DNA from: Deltaproteobacteria bacterium
Lineage (GTDB): Bacteria > Myxococcota > UBA796 > SXON01
NCBI GenBank assembly: GCA_947483545.1
Contig: CANKNP010000035.1
Location: forward strand, 1 to 21,778
DNA: 21,778 nt
Direction: 5' to 3'
The notes below the pieces were generated by a model. The model did no database searches and was not told the origin of the DNA. It saw only the letters and a program-made list of their open reading frames with translations. A program made the position numbers and the translations under genes. Positions 14,294 through 21,741 of the stretch are shown here, piece by piece (position 1 is the stretch's first letter; each line of letters opens with the position of its first letter).

Positions 14294-15003
14294 CGAGAGG
14301 GGCCCTCCGGTTCACCCAAGACTGGGGTCCACGGCCCGCCGGTCCTGTGTTCTCCGGCGCCGGCGACTACGCCTTCGAGCACGCTATCACCCACCCTCCC
14401 GGTCCCATCACCTTCCAGGACGATGGCCCCCAACGTGCGCTTGTGCACCTCAAGTTGGCCGCCGTCCAGATCCTGCCGGTGCAGTCCGTGCATTCTTTTT
14501 TGGGCCTCGGACATTTCGGCCGTCGGGTCTGGTTCTACCATGAGCTTCGAGCGGCCCTCCCCCCCGACGCCCGCACATTCTGGGACGCCAACGAGTCGTT
14601 GATCCGGGAGGGCGTGCTCGCCGGCGGGGCGTACGAGCAACGACTGGCCCAATTTCGCCGCCGGATATTGCCCTTGGTTCACGCCCAGCCGGTGATCGAC
14701 GCCCTGTTCGCGTGCCCCTCTCCCGAGGCCCAATCCGCGCTTCTGACCGCGCGCTGGAACACCCGCCCCTGGGCGCTGCTCTGTCGTGTTCATCCCATCG
14801 CGCGCGGGATCGACGCCGCGCTACGCGAGCGTTGGATCCGGGAGGATTGCGCCCTGCAATGGCAGCTCACCGGCGGGTATCTCGACCTGGAGCGCGGCCC
14901 CGCATATTTGACCACGGCGGGGCATCGGGCGCTCCGCGAGCGGGTGGGGCGTATTTCCCTTCTCCCCCCCGGGGAGAAGGTGGCGGGTACGCCCGCCGCA
15001 TGA
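14290..15003 (+). CDS. BtaA-like (DUF3419) aminocarboxypropyl transferase, C-terminally truncated
   Basis: Translation probably starts at TTG 14290, overlapping the barrel gene stop (TTGA). The 237 residues match the DUF3419 family: LRFTQDW (6-12), SGAGDYAFEHAI (22-33, the presumed SAM site), LVHLKLAAVQ (51-60), FLGLGHFGRRVWFYHELR (70-87), ARTFWDAN (94-101), ARWNTRPWALL (154-164), LQWQLTGGY (189-197). BtaA transfers the 3-amino-3-carboxypropyl group of SAM to diacylglycerol in betaine-lipid synthesis; no BtaB methyltransferase is visible here, so the acceptor is open. Known BtaA proteins are about 400 residues. This one loses homology after ~222, where the frame enters a hairpin repeat (14957 on), and ends in repeat-encoded LLPPGEKVAGTPAA. 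It may be inactive. Confidence 0.75.
   Translation: MTRGALRFTQDWGPRPAGPVFSGAGDYAFEHAITHPPGPITFQDDGPQRALVHLKLAAVQILPVQSVHSFLGLGHFGRRVWFYHELRAALPPDARTFWDANESLIREGVLAGGAYEQRLAQFRRRILPLVHAQPVIDALFACPSPEAQSALLTARWNTRPWALLCRVHPIARGIDAALRERWIREDCALQWQLTGGYLDLERGPAYLTTAGHRALRERVGRISLLPPGEKVAGTPAA
14958..14980. repeat. dispersed CCTTCTCCCC hairpin repeat
   Basis: CCTTCTCCCC (14958-14967) pairs perfectly with GGGGAGAAGG (14971-14980) around a CCC loop. A near-copy with 9-bp arms lies at 21742-21762. It sits inside the 3' end of the BtaA-like gene and between converging genes, so it could also end transcription both ways. Confidence 0.75.
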
Positions 15004-15053
15004 GGGGGTTCAACCCCCTGCGAGATCTGAACCGTTTCGCGTTCTCTCCGCGA

Positions 15054-16958
15054 TCACTGAAGCTCCGACAACAGGATCGTCCACGTCGCTTGCGCAACCC
15101 CGTCCGCATCGAAGATCGTGCTCACGAGCGCGGGGTCGGACAGCGACGTGTCGATCTCGATTCCTACGAACGAGGGCCCTCCGTCATAGCATTCGAGCTC
15201 TTCACTGTCGTGCGCGCAGGTCGAGTTGGAATTGGCGAGGGGTGACGAAGTCAACTCCGGTACTGCATAGCCTCCAGCTGCGCCTGGAAGCAGCCGGAAC
15301 TCGCTGCGGTGGATGTCACCGGAGAGGACAACCACGCCGGAGATCGACTCCTCAAGCAGAAAGTCCATGAAGCGCGCCTGTGCCTCTGGGAACGAGGCCC
15401 ACGAATCGCTGGAGCCCTGCAGCGTCATCTGACTCCCCGTCGCTACGACCTTGAATGTGGCGGTTGACGTGCGAAGCACCTCGTAGAGCCACGCCTCCTG
15501 GGCGTCGCCGAGCACCGAATCGTCGAGTCCGCGCCAATAGCGGTCGTCCAGCAGAATCATATCGACATCGCCCAGCGAGTGGGCCGAGAACACGCCGGCG
15601 ACCTCGTCCAACCCGTAGCTCCCGTTGGCCCAATACTCGGAGAACGCCTCACGGGCGTCGTCCTTGCCGTCGGAGGCGCCGTCGGTGTTGTCGCCGACAT
15701 AATCGTGGTCGTCCCAGGTCGCGAGCGTGGGCGTGTGTTGGAGCAGCGCCAGCCGATCCGGAATGGTCAGCGCATACCGGTAGTTCTGGCGGTTGGAGTC
15801 CAGATCGGGGGTGTTTCCGTAGTGGTTGTCGCCGACGAACACAAAGACGTCGGGCGCGAAATCCTCGATCACGCTGAACATCGGTTGGTCATCGTCCTTC
15901 GCGCAGCTCCCGAAAGCGAGCCGCAGCGGCCCCGGCTCGGCGGGCAGGGTCCGGACCGGCCAGGGGCCGTAGCGGATACCCTCCACCTCGACGGTGTACC
16001 AGTAGGCCGTGTCCGCCGTCAGGCCCCCGATGCGCACGGTGTCGGTGAAGTCACGCGGCGCCGTCGGCCAAGTCACATGGACAGGCGCCGCGTTCGCGAG
16101 GGCGGCCTCCGATTCGGCGATGTAGACCGCGACCCTGCGGGTGGCGTCTGTCCGGTACCAGAGCGTCACAAAGTCGGACCCCGTCGCCCCGACCATCGGT
16201 CCGTGGGTCAGCGGCGCGTCGTAGCAGCCGAGGCAGCTGATCGCGACGGCCTCGCTCCACTCCAGCACCTCGCCTGTGTTGTCCCCCAACGCGGTCGTGA
16301 TCCCCGCCGCACACGCGTACGGTTCGCCATCGAGCGAGACTGCAACACACGTGGGCTGCCACTGGTCGCTCCCGCCGGAGATCCGCACCAGGAGCTGGTC
16401 GAAGGCGCTGCGGTCGAGCGCGACGCCGGCGTGGATGAACTCGTCCGTGGCGCCCGCCTCGTTGTCGTTCCAGTCCGGGTTGTCGAGCGCGAAACAATCC
16501 GACGCCGACAAGCACAGCTCGATTGGGTCGTCCGTGCCGTCCGAGCTGTCCGCGTCTGTGTGAACCGTGATGTGGATGTCGCCCACCGCGTAGTCCCAGG
16601 TGGGCGCGGCTGGCTCCAAGCATCCCGCGCCGTCGTTGGGAACGCCGTCGTCGGGCTCCCCATCGCAGTCCTGGTCCACCCCGTCGCACACCTCGGCGGC
16701 GCCGGGATGAACGGTTGAGCTGCCGTCGTCGCAATCCGACGCCGCTGCGACCCACCCGGCGGGCGCGACGCACGCTGAGAGCACGGGCGCGACCGCGCCG
16801 TATCCGTCGCCATCGCCGTCGCCGTACCAACTCTGCTGTTGGCAACTTGTGTCAGCGCCTGGCTCAGGATCAGCGAAGCCGGGGCTGCAGGCGAGGAGAA
16901 GCGCCGTTGACACCGTGAGCCACTTGGGCGGCGGCAGGAGATCGCAGGAGAGCAGCAT
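15054..16958 (-). CDS. PhoD-like metallophosphatase lipoprotein with MopE-type metal-binding motif
   Basis: The 634-residue protein begins with a lipoprotein signal ending in LLLAC (Cys 24). Residues ~45-110 hold an Asp-rich GDGDGDGYG loop and the CDGVDQDCDG motif (91-100) of the 'putative metal-binding' repeats common in Myxococcota. A beta-sandwich-like segment (~121-245) is followed by a fibronectin-like PhoD N-terminal domain (~250-338). The catalytic domain then has FGSCAKDDDQ (349-358), FVGDNHYGN (374-382), ATWDDHDYVGDN (413-424) and VVLSGDIHRSEF near 550, the metal ligands of PhoD alkaline phosphatase/phosphodiesterases. It should hydrolyse phosphate esters outside the cytoplasm with Ca/Fe. 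It starts 22 nt after the oxygenase-UbiA gene, so it may share its transcript; whether it serves the same pathway is unknown. Confidence 0.9.
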   Translation of the reverse strand: MLLSCDLLPPPKWLTVSTALLLACSPGFADPEPGADTSCQQQSWYGDGDGDGYGAVAPVLSACVAPAGWVAAASDCDDGSSTVHPGAAEVCDGVDQDCDGEPDDGVPNDGAGCLEPAAPTWDYAVGDIHITVHTDADSSDGTDDPIELCLSASDCFALDNPDWNDNEAGATDEFIHAGVALDRSAFDQLLVRISGGSDQWQPTCVAVSLDGEPYACAAGITTALGDNTGEVLEWSEAVAISCLGCYDAPLTHGPMVGATGSDFVTLWYRTDATRRVAVYIAESEAALANAAPVHVTWPTAPRDFTDTVRIGGLTADTAYWYTVEVEGIRYGPWPVRTLPAEPGPLRLAFGSCAKDDDQPMFSVIEDFAPDVFVFVGDNHYGNTPDLDSNRQNYRYALTIPDRLALLQHTPTLATWDDHDYVGDNTDGASDGKDDAREAFSEYWANGSYGLDEVAGVFSAHSLGDVDMILLDDRYWRGLDDSVLGDAQEAWLYEVLRTSTATFKVVATGSQMTLQGSSDSWASFPEAQARFMDFLLEESISGVVVLSGDIHRSEFRLLPGAAGGYAVPELTSSPLANSNSTCAHDSEELECYDGGPSFVGIEIDTSLSDPALVSTIFDADGVAQATWTILLSELQ

Positions 16959-16980
16959 GCCTGGGAACGTATCCCGTGAA

Positions 16981-18657
16981 TCACCCCCGGATCCAAAACC
17001 CCAGCGCGATCACGCCCAGCGCGACCCAAGCGCCCCGCTCGATAAACCCCGGCACGTGTTTTCCCTGGCGTCGGATCTGTTCCCTTGCGATCGTTTCGGT
17101 CACGCCCTGGGTGGAGCGAACCAGCGTGGCCAACCAACGCGTGGTGCTCGCCATCGCCGCCAGTGTCAGGAACCCCAGCGGTCCCATCCACGTAGACAAG
17201 ACCACGGCGAGTCCCAACCCGCCCGAGACGACCAGACCCAACGCGGCCCGAACCGTTCCGGCGGCGCCCAAGGTCACGGCGGCGGTTCGGATGCCCTCGC
17301 GCTCGTCCTCGTCGAGATCCTCCGCGCTGTTGATCAGCAGGATCCCGGTCTGTTGCAACCCGAACGTCAACGCGACCAGGAGCAGTGGAACGCTCGGCAG
17401 CGGCGCAAAGATCCCCGCTATGATCGCCATCGGGCCCAGGAACAAGAGCCCGACATAGGCGACAAGCTGCCAAAGTCCGCGGGACTTCAGCCGAAGCGGG
17501 GGGGCGGTGTAGCTCGCCGCCAACACAACCCCAATCACTGCGGCGCCGACCAGCCAGAGGCGGTCCAGCGTCAAGGCCAGGTGCAACCCCAAGACCATCG
17601 CCAACGCCGCCGAAATCGCAATTTGGATCCGGACATTCGTTGACCCCAGCGCAGTGACAGCTTCGGCGAGGTGCGTCTTGCGGTGCAGGTCCACCTCGCG
17701 GTCGAGCAGGCAATTGACCAGGTCGCCAAGCTGAAACAGGAGGAAAAACAATGCGGTGCCTTCGATCGCGGGCAGACGCCACAGCTCGGAGATCGATGAC
17801 GCGGATAGCAATGCCGGAATGCCGAGGATCGGGATCTCGGCGCGCATGTATTCGGGCCGGCGGATGCGCCAGGAGTCCCGGATGGGCGCCCACCACGGCC
17901 GGACCGGATCGAGCACGTTCACCCGGAAGATGTGGCGTGGCGCGGCAATGTCGAAGGGGCGACGACCATGCAGCAGGGTGTGATTGTCGGCGAGCACGAG
18001 GTCGCCATCCGCCCAAGCGAGCGCGAGCAAGGCCGTGGGGGCGTAGAGCGCGGGCGCCAGATCCGAGCAATCGTCCCCGGCGATCTGCTCGACGTTCACC
18101 GGGTTCAGATCGAAGACGGGCTCAGCGAACCGAATCACCGGGAAGCCCAGCGTCGGATGGGCGCAGATCACCGGCGAGGAAAAGCTGCCCCCGTAGTGGG
18201 CGACCTTCGCCGTGGTATATCGAAAGCGCGCCCGGGCCCAACGCTCGCGTTGTTCAGCGCTCGCCCTGGCGAGCACGCGCGTGGTGTCGGAGAACGTCGT
18301 CTCGCCGCCCGCTCCGGGGGGCGGTGCTGCCACGCACTGAAAAACCAACCACCGGGGGATCACCCCGAGAAAGGCACCGTCCCAATGCAGCGGGACCTCC
18401 CGCTCGGTGTAGAGGTAATTGTCAGGTTCCGGATCCACTTTCAGCTCGTGGACCGCGCCAAATCGGAAGGGTTGGAGCGGGCCGAGCACCCGGACGGCGT
18501 GGGCGAATTGATCGGGCGGGAGTGGGGTGACCCCTCGGATGCGCACGACGCGGTGCTCCCGAACCCAATCGGCCAACTGTTGGGGATCGAGGCTGGACCA
18601 GGGCGTGCCCGGCGGGAGCGTGACCGAGAGCCCAAACGGGGAGAGCAGCTCCGTCAC
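16981..18657 (-). CDS. IsnB/PvcB-type oxygenase fused to UbiA prenyltransferase
   Basis: The 558-residue protein has two clear domains. Residues 1-~265 are a TauD-family Fe(II)/2-oxoglutarate oxygenase of the PvcB/IsnB type: VREHRVVRIRG, FGAVHEL, LHWDGAF with the H91xD93 metal pair, GGETTFSDTT, KVAHYGG, VIRFAEPVFDLNP, and distal H230 in LLHGRRPF. Residues ~275-558 are a multi-helix membrane UbiA domain with both Asp motifs: N315xxxD319xxxD323 (NCLLDREVD) and D447xxxD451 in NSAEDLDEDEREGIRT. PvcB-type enzymes oxidise the isonitrile made by PvcA; UbiA enzymes attach prenyl chains to aromatic rings. The fusion suggests an isonitrile that is oxidised and then prenylated at the inner membrane (inference). 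GTG 18657 overlaps the upstream stop (GTGA), which fixes the start. Confidence 0.93.
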   Translation of the reverse strand: MTELLSPFGLSVTLPPGTPWSSLDPQQLADWVREHRVVRIRGVTPLPPDQFAHAVRVLGPLQPFRFGAVHELKVDPEPDNYLYTEREVPLHWDGAFLGVIPRWLVFQCVAAPPPGAGGETTFSDTTRVLARASAEQRERWARARFRYTTAKVAHYGGSFSSPVICAHPTLGFPVIRFAEPVFDLNPVNVEQIAGDDCSDLAPALYAPTALLALAWADGDLVLADNHTLLHGRRPFDIAAPRHIFRVNVLDPVRPWWAPIRDSWRIRRPEYMRAEIPILGIPALLSASSISELWRLPAIEGTALFFLLFQLGDLVNCLLDREVDLHRKTHLAEAVTALGSTNVRIQIAISAALAMVLGLHLALTLDRLWLVGAAVIGVVLAASYTAPPLRLKSRGLWQLVAYVGLLFLGPMAIIAGIFAPLPSVPLLLVALTFGLQQTGILLINSAEDLDEDEREGIRTAAVTLGAAGTVRAALGLVVSGGLGLAVVLSTWMGPLGFLTLAAMASTTRWLATLVRSTQGVTETIAREQIRRQGKHVPGFIERGAWVALGVIALGFWIRG

Positions 18658-20180
18658 GCGCTCTCAAAATGGCTGCCGGGCACCAAACGCGCTCCCAGCG
18701 CCTCAGCCTCCGCGCGCTTGACGAGGCGGAATCGATCCGAAGCCAGGAGTACCACGCCGTGCCAGGGGGTGAGCCATGCGTCGTCCACGTCCAAAAGGTG
18801 GACGCCGATCTTCTCGGAGGCGTTGGGTTGGGGGTGAATCGACAGGCGGATCGCCTCTGGGAATTGGGCCGAGACGAGGCGGCCCCAGGCCCGACTGCGT
18901 TGCAGGAGCTGCACCGCGCGGAATCGGGTGAGCGTGCGCGCCTGGGTTCGGCTCACCTCGGGGTGCAGCACGACGTAGTCCTCGAAAAGAAAGCGATGCA
19001 TACCGTCGAGGAGCTGCCCCAGCGCAGGGGAGGTCCGGGCCCGCTCATGCACCTCGTCCTCGTGCTCCGCCCAGTGGGTGAGCAGACGATCGCGGGCAAC
19101 GTGGGGCAGGTTCGGTCCCCAAGCGTCGGCCAGGTCAAAGCGGCGCAGCGACGGGTGGACGGCGAGGGAGGCGTCCATGGCGGCGCCATAGGCGAGCACG
19201 TCGGCGTCCGGCACCTCGACGAGATCGGCGAACACGAGGCCGTCGGAGCAGATCGTGAGCGTGACGCCGGGGGGATGGGCCTCGGCGAGGTCGTCGCAGA
19301 GGGTCTGGAGCGACCGGAGCGCGAGGGCCTCAGCCATGTCCGGGAGCGTGCCCAGGACCTTCGCGGGGCTGGGCGACTTGGCGGGGAACGCGGGCAGCAC
19401 GAGGTGGAGGGGCCGGCCGGCGCGAATGGCCTCTTCAAGGACGGGGACGTGCGGGGCGTACGCGGCAGCGTCGGGCACGGTCGGGACGCCGGGCAGGCAG
19501 CGCCGGCGGTGGAACAGGCGACGGAGGAGGGTGTGGGCGCGGGCTTTGGCGCCTTCGGTGCGGCTGGTGACCAAATGCGCGCCAAAGGTCGCGTCCAATC
19601 CCGCGAGTCGGTCGGTGACCGGGGGCAGGCCGAGCAACGGCGCACCTGCGGCGAGCGCCTCCGCGACGGTCTCGAGCGCGGCGAGCGCGAGCGGGGTGCC
19701 CTGCGTCCACAACACGATGAGCAGCAGGTGGACGCCGTAGAGGAGCCGGGCGATTGGCTCGGGCGAAGGGGGACAGTCGCTCGCGCCTGTGACGACGGCG
19801 AGCAGCGCCCCGGACATGCGGGACCGGATAGGCGCCGTCGCGTCCGAGAGCACGCCGAGGGGCCCGTTCGGATCGAGGGCACCCGCGATGAGCGCAGTGA
19901 ACGCAGGACGATCCCGGTCGAGCAACGCCAACTTCACGCCGAGGAGGTAGGTGAAGCGCGCCGCCATCGGGCCCTCGGGGAGATCAACAACCGCGGCCTC
20001 CACGTCCCCAACGACCGAGCGATACAGCGCCAGCGCGAACGCCGCCTTGGTCGGGAACTCGGCGTAGACCGAGGCCAACGGGACGCCGGCCGACGCGGCG
20101 ATGTCGGCCATCGTCGTCGCCTCGAAACCCCCGGCGGCGAACAGCCCGGCGGCGGCTTCGAGGATCGCGAGGCGATGCAT
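18654..20180 (-). CDS. TetR-family regulator fused to PvcA/IsnA-type isocyanide synthase
   Basis: The 508-residue protein starts at ATG 20180. Residues 1-~190 form a TetR-type regulator: helix-turn-helix LEAAAGLFAAGGFEATTM, DIAASAGVPLASVYAEFPTK, then an all-helical ligand domain. Residues ~215-508 are a full-length isocyanide synthase: VLPAFPAKSPSPAKVLGTLP (261-280), DMAE, ICSDGLVFADLV (310-321), SRTQARTLTRFRAVQLL (410-426), IRLSIHP (444-450), TPWHGV (471-476). PvcA/IsnA uses ribulose 5-phosphate to turn the amine of L-Tyr or L-Trp into an isonitrile. No ATG occurs between residues 122 and 282, so the halves are read as one chain; a TTG at residue 203 could start a stand-alone synthase. The frame open to 20861 is antisense to the next gene. 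The link of regulator and enzyme suggests product or substrate feedback (inference). Confidence 0.93.
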   Translation of the reverse strand: MHRLAILEAAAGLFAAGGFEATTMADIAASAGVPLASVYAEFPTKAAFALALYRSVVGDVEAAVVDLPEGPMAARFTYLLGVKLALLDRDRPAFTALIAGALDPNGPLGVLSDATAPIRSRMSGALLAVVTGASDCPPSPEPIARLLYGVHLLLIVLWTQGTPLALAALETVAEALAAGAPLLGLPPVTDRLAGLDATFGAHLVTSRTEGAKARAHTLLRRLFHRRRCLPGVPTVPDAAAYAPHVPVLEEAIRAGRPLHLVLPAFPAKSPSPAKVLGTLPDMAEALALRSLQTLCDDLAEAHPPGVTLTICSDGLVFADLVEVPDADVLAYGAAMDASLAVHPSLRRFDLADAWGPNLPHVARDRLLTHWAEHEDEVHERARTSPALGQLLDGMHRFLFEDYVVLHPEVSRTQARTLTRFRAVQLLQRSRAWGRLVSAQFPEAIRLSIHPQPNASEKIGVHLLDVDDAWLTPWHGVVLLASDRFRLVKRAEAEALGARLVPGSHFESA

Positions 20181-20186
20181 GGCGGG

Positions 20187-20192
20187 AGCGTA
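20187..20192 (-). promoter_or_regulatory. possible -10 element of the TetR-isocyanide synthase gene
   Basis: TACGCT (complement of 20187-20192), preceded by GC, ends 6 nt before the ATG at 20180, the same layout as the GCTATCC sites before the helicase and the divergent lipoprotein. No clear -35 or Shine-Dalgarno is visible. Confidence 0.25.
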
Positions 20193-20229
20193 GCCCGGGC
20201 AGGGTTGAAGCCGCAGGGAGGGGCCAGCC

Positions 20230-20265
20230 CGGGCGGGAACGGCGCGGTAGCGCTGGACCCGGCCG
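20230..20265. repeat. 36-bp dispersed hairpin repeat, copy B
   Basis: It matches 3048-3083 at 35 of 36 bases. The one change (C to T) turns a G-C pair of the GGCGC/GCGCC stem into a G-U pair in RNA, so folding is kept. It lies between the divergent TetR-isocyanide synthase and lipoprotein genes, where a regulator would be expected to bind. Confidence 0.6.
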
Positions 20266-20312
20266 AATCGGCGAGGGCCCGCCCAAACCGCCCATCGTCC
20301 GGCGCGCTCTGC

Positions 20313-20318
20313 TATCCT
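20313..20318 (+). promoter_or_regulatory. possible -10 element of the Ig-like lipoprotein gene
   Basis: TATCCT, preceded by GC, ends 7 nt before the ATG at 20326 and would give an almost leaderless transcript. The -35 region is weak. Confidence 0.3.
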
Positions 20319-20325
20319 GACCGGT

Positions 20326-21543
20326 ATGCGCCCTGTCCTCCTCCTCGCCCTGCTCACCGCTTGCTCCGAGAACAACCTCGTCGTCAAAGACGGCGAGCCC
20401 GACGAGGGTTTTGACGACGTGACCCCGAACATCGTGGTGGAGCCCCGCGAGATCGCGTTTGGAGAGCTCCTTCCGGGCGAGTCGACGGCGGCGACGGTGA
20501 CCCTCTCCAACATCGGCGACGATTCCCTGCTCCTCGACGCGTTGAGTCTCGGGAGCAACGACGCCGCGCTCTCTTTCACCGATCTCTCCGCGGGCTTCCT
20601 CGCCGCGGGCGAGCAGACGGAGACGGTGATCACCTGGACCCCGATGAACGGCGGCGCATGGACAAATACGCTGGATGTCGGATCGAGCGACCCCGATGAG
20701 CCGTTCATCCAGGTCGCGCTGTCGGGCAATGTGCCCGCCGGCGATCTCCTGGTCACGCCAGATCTGCACGACTTTGGGGTTTTGGAGACCGGAGAGGTGG
20801 CGACCGTCGTGGTGAACGTCGCGAACGTCGGATTTGGGCCCATCTCCATCTCGGAGCTCACCTATTCCGCGAATGATGCCGACCTGCACATTTTGGACGC
20901 CGGGGCGTTGGGGGGCCTGCCGTACGTGTTGGACGCGGGGCTCTCGACCGACCTGGTGGTCGAATATGCGCCCAGCGCCGCAGGATCGGACGACGGCGCG
21001 CTCACGATCACCTCCGACGATCCCGACGAGCCGCTGATCACCGTCCAGCAATACGGCAACGCGACCGAGGTGGACCCTTGTGATGGGTTCACCCAAACCG
21101 TGACCGTCATGCTCACCGCAGATGACGCCTGGCAGGGTTGGATCGACGGCACGTCGTTCAGCGCGCCCAATCAGAACGCCTGGAACGCGTTCGACACGTT
21201 GGAGTGGGAGATGGAGTGTGGGGATCACACGCTGGCGCTCTACGCCACCGACACCGCCCAAGCCGTCGCGGGCGTGATCGCCGTGGTTTGGGTCGAAGGC
21301 GCCGTTCGATTTGTGAGCGGCCCGACCGACTGGACGATGCTCAACACTTCGCCGCCCTCAGATTGGACAGACGTGACCTTCGACGACTCCGCGTGGAACA
21401 TCCCGCAGGTCTGCTCCAATACGTCGTTGTGGGGCACAAGCCCACAGCCGTTCTACGACGAAGGGGCGCAGTGGATCTGGTGGACCACGAGCTGCACGGA
21501 TTTGGGTGAGGCGTGGCTGCGGTTGAATTTTACCGTGCCGTGA
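20326..21543 (+). CDS. lipoprotein with two Ig-like (choice-of-anchor D type) repeats and a C-terminal lectin-like domain
   Basis: The 405-residue protein starts with MRPVLLLALLTACSE, a lipoprotein signal with Cys 13. Two repeats follow (~36-135 and ~141-246), each beginning with a 'I/L-x-V-x-P-x-x-x-x-F-G' strand (VVEPREIAFGELLPGE, LVTPDLHDFGVLETGE) and ending with SDPDEP or DDPDEP and a strand; this is the ASPM/SPD-2/Hydin-like pattern often annotated as choice-of-anchor D in Myxococcota. Residues ~255-405 contain DAWQGWIDGTSF, DVTFDDSAWNIP and GAQWIWW, resembling the jelly-roll carbohydrate-binding domains found with glycoside hydrolases. It is probably displayed on the cell surface and may bind a glycan (inference). 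It diverges from the isonitrile genes with a 145-bp gap. Confidence 0.82.
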   Translation: MRPVLLLALLTACSENNLVVKDGEPDEGFDDVTPNIVVEPREIAFGELLPGESTAATVTLSNIGDDSLLLDALSLGSNDAALSFTDLSAGFLAAGEQTETVITWTPMNGGAWTNTLDVGSSDPDEPFIQVALSGNVPAGDLLVTPDLHDFGVLETGEVATVVVNVANVGFGPISISELTYSANDADLHILDAGALGGLPYVLDAGLSTDLVVEYAPSAAGSDDGALTITSDDPDEPLITVQQYGNATEVDPCDGFTQTVTVMLTADDAWQGWIDGTSFSAPNQNAWNAFDTLEWEMECGDHTLALYATDTAQAVAGVIAVVWVEGAVRFVSGPTDWTMLNTSPPSDWTDVTFDDSAWNIPQVCSNTSLWGTSPQPFYDEGAQWIWWTTSCTDLGEAWLRLNFTVP

Positions 21544-21550
21544 GGGATAG

Positions 21551-21578
21551 CCCCGACGCGGGAGTACCCACGCCGGGG
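21551..21578 (+). terminator. putative hairpin terminator
   Basis: CCCCGACGCGGG and CCCACGCCGGGG form a 12-bp stem with two mismatches and an AGTA loop, 7 nt after the lipoprotein stop. No T-run follows, so it is either a factor-assisted terminator or part of the repeat-rich DNA beyond. Confidence 0.5.
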
Positions 21579-21604
21579 CCCGCGCGACGTTGAATTCTGC
21601 GGCT

Positions 21605-21654
21605 CCGGGAGCAGCCGCGGCGCCCGCTGCGAGTCTCGCGGGCGGCGCTCCCGG
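21605..21654. repeat. imperfect long inverted repeat
   Basis: CCGGGAGC (21605-21612) pairs with GCTCCCGG (21647-21654). Inside, GCGCCCGC and GCGGGCGGC can extend the stem with a bulge. No gene is seen from 21544 to the right edge, only this element, the terminator hairpin and the repeat at 21742. Confidence 0.55.
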
Positions 21655-21741
21655 GGTATGCCCTTCGGACTCGTAGGAGCGTTCGGCGTTTCTCCCTTCC
21701 GAGGGTACCGCGCTCCCCCGGGACGAGAAGTACGCTCCTCC

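Noticed and set aside
14290..15003. Metallophore (nicotianamine-like) synthase
   Set aside because: The motifs fit DUF3419/BtaA better than nicotianamine synthase, and there is no partner dehydrogenase; the Fur-like site is over 11 kb away.
16208..18070. 620-codon minus-strand frame overlapping PhoD and the oxygenase-UbiA gene
   Set aside because: It is in a different frame from both well-supported genes and encodes an Arg/Pro-rich sequence with no domain.
18669..20414. 581-codon plus-strand frame across the isocyanide synthase gene
   Set aside because: Antisense shadow; the opposite strand has clear TetR and PvcA motifs.
20181..20861. Upstream extension of the TetR-isocyanide synthase frame to 20861
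   Set aside because: The extra 227 codons run antisense through the Ig-like lipoprotein gene and its promoter; the HTH begins right after ATG 20180.
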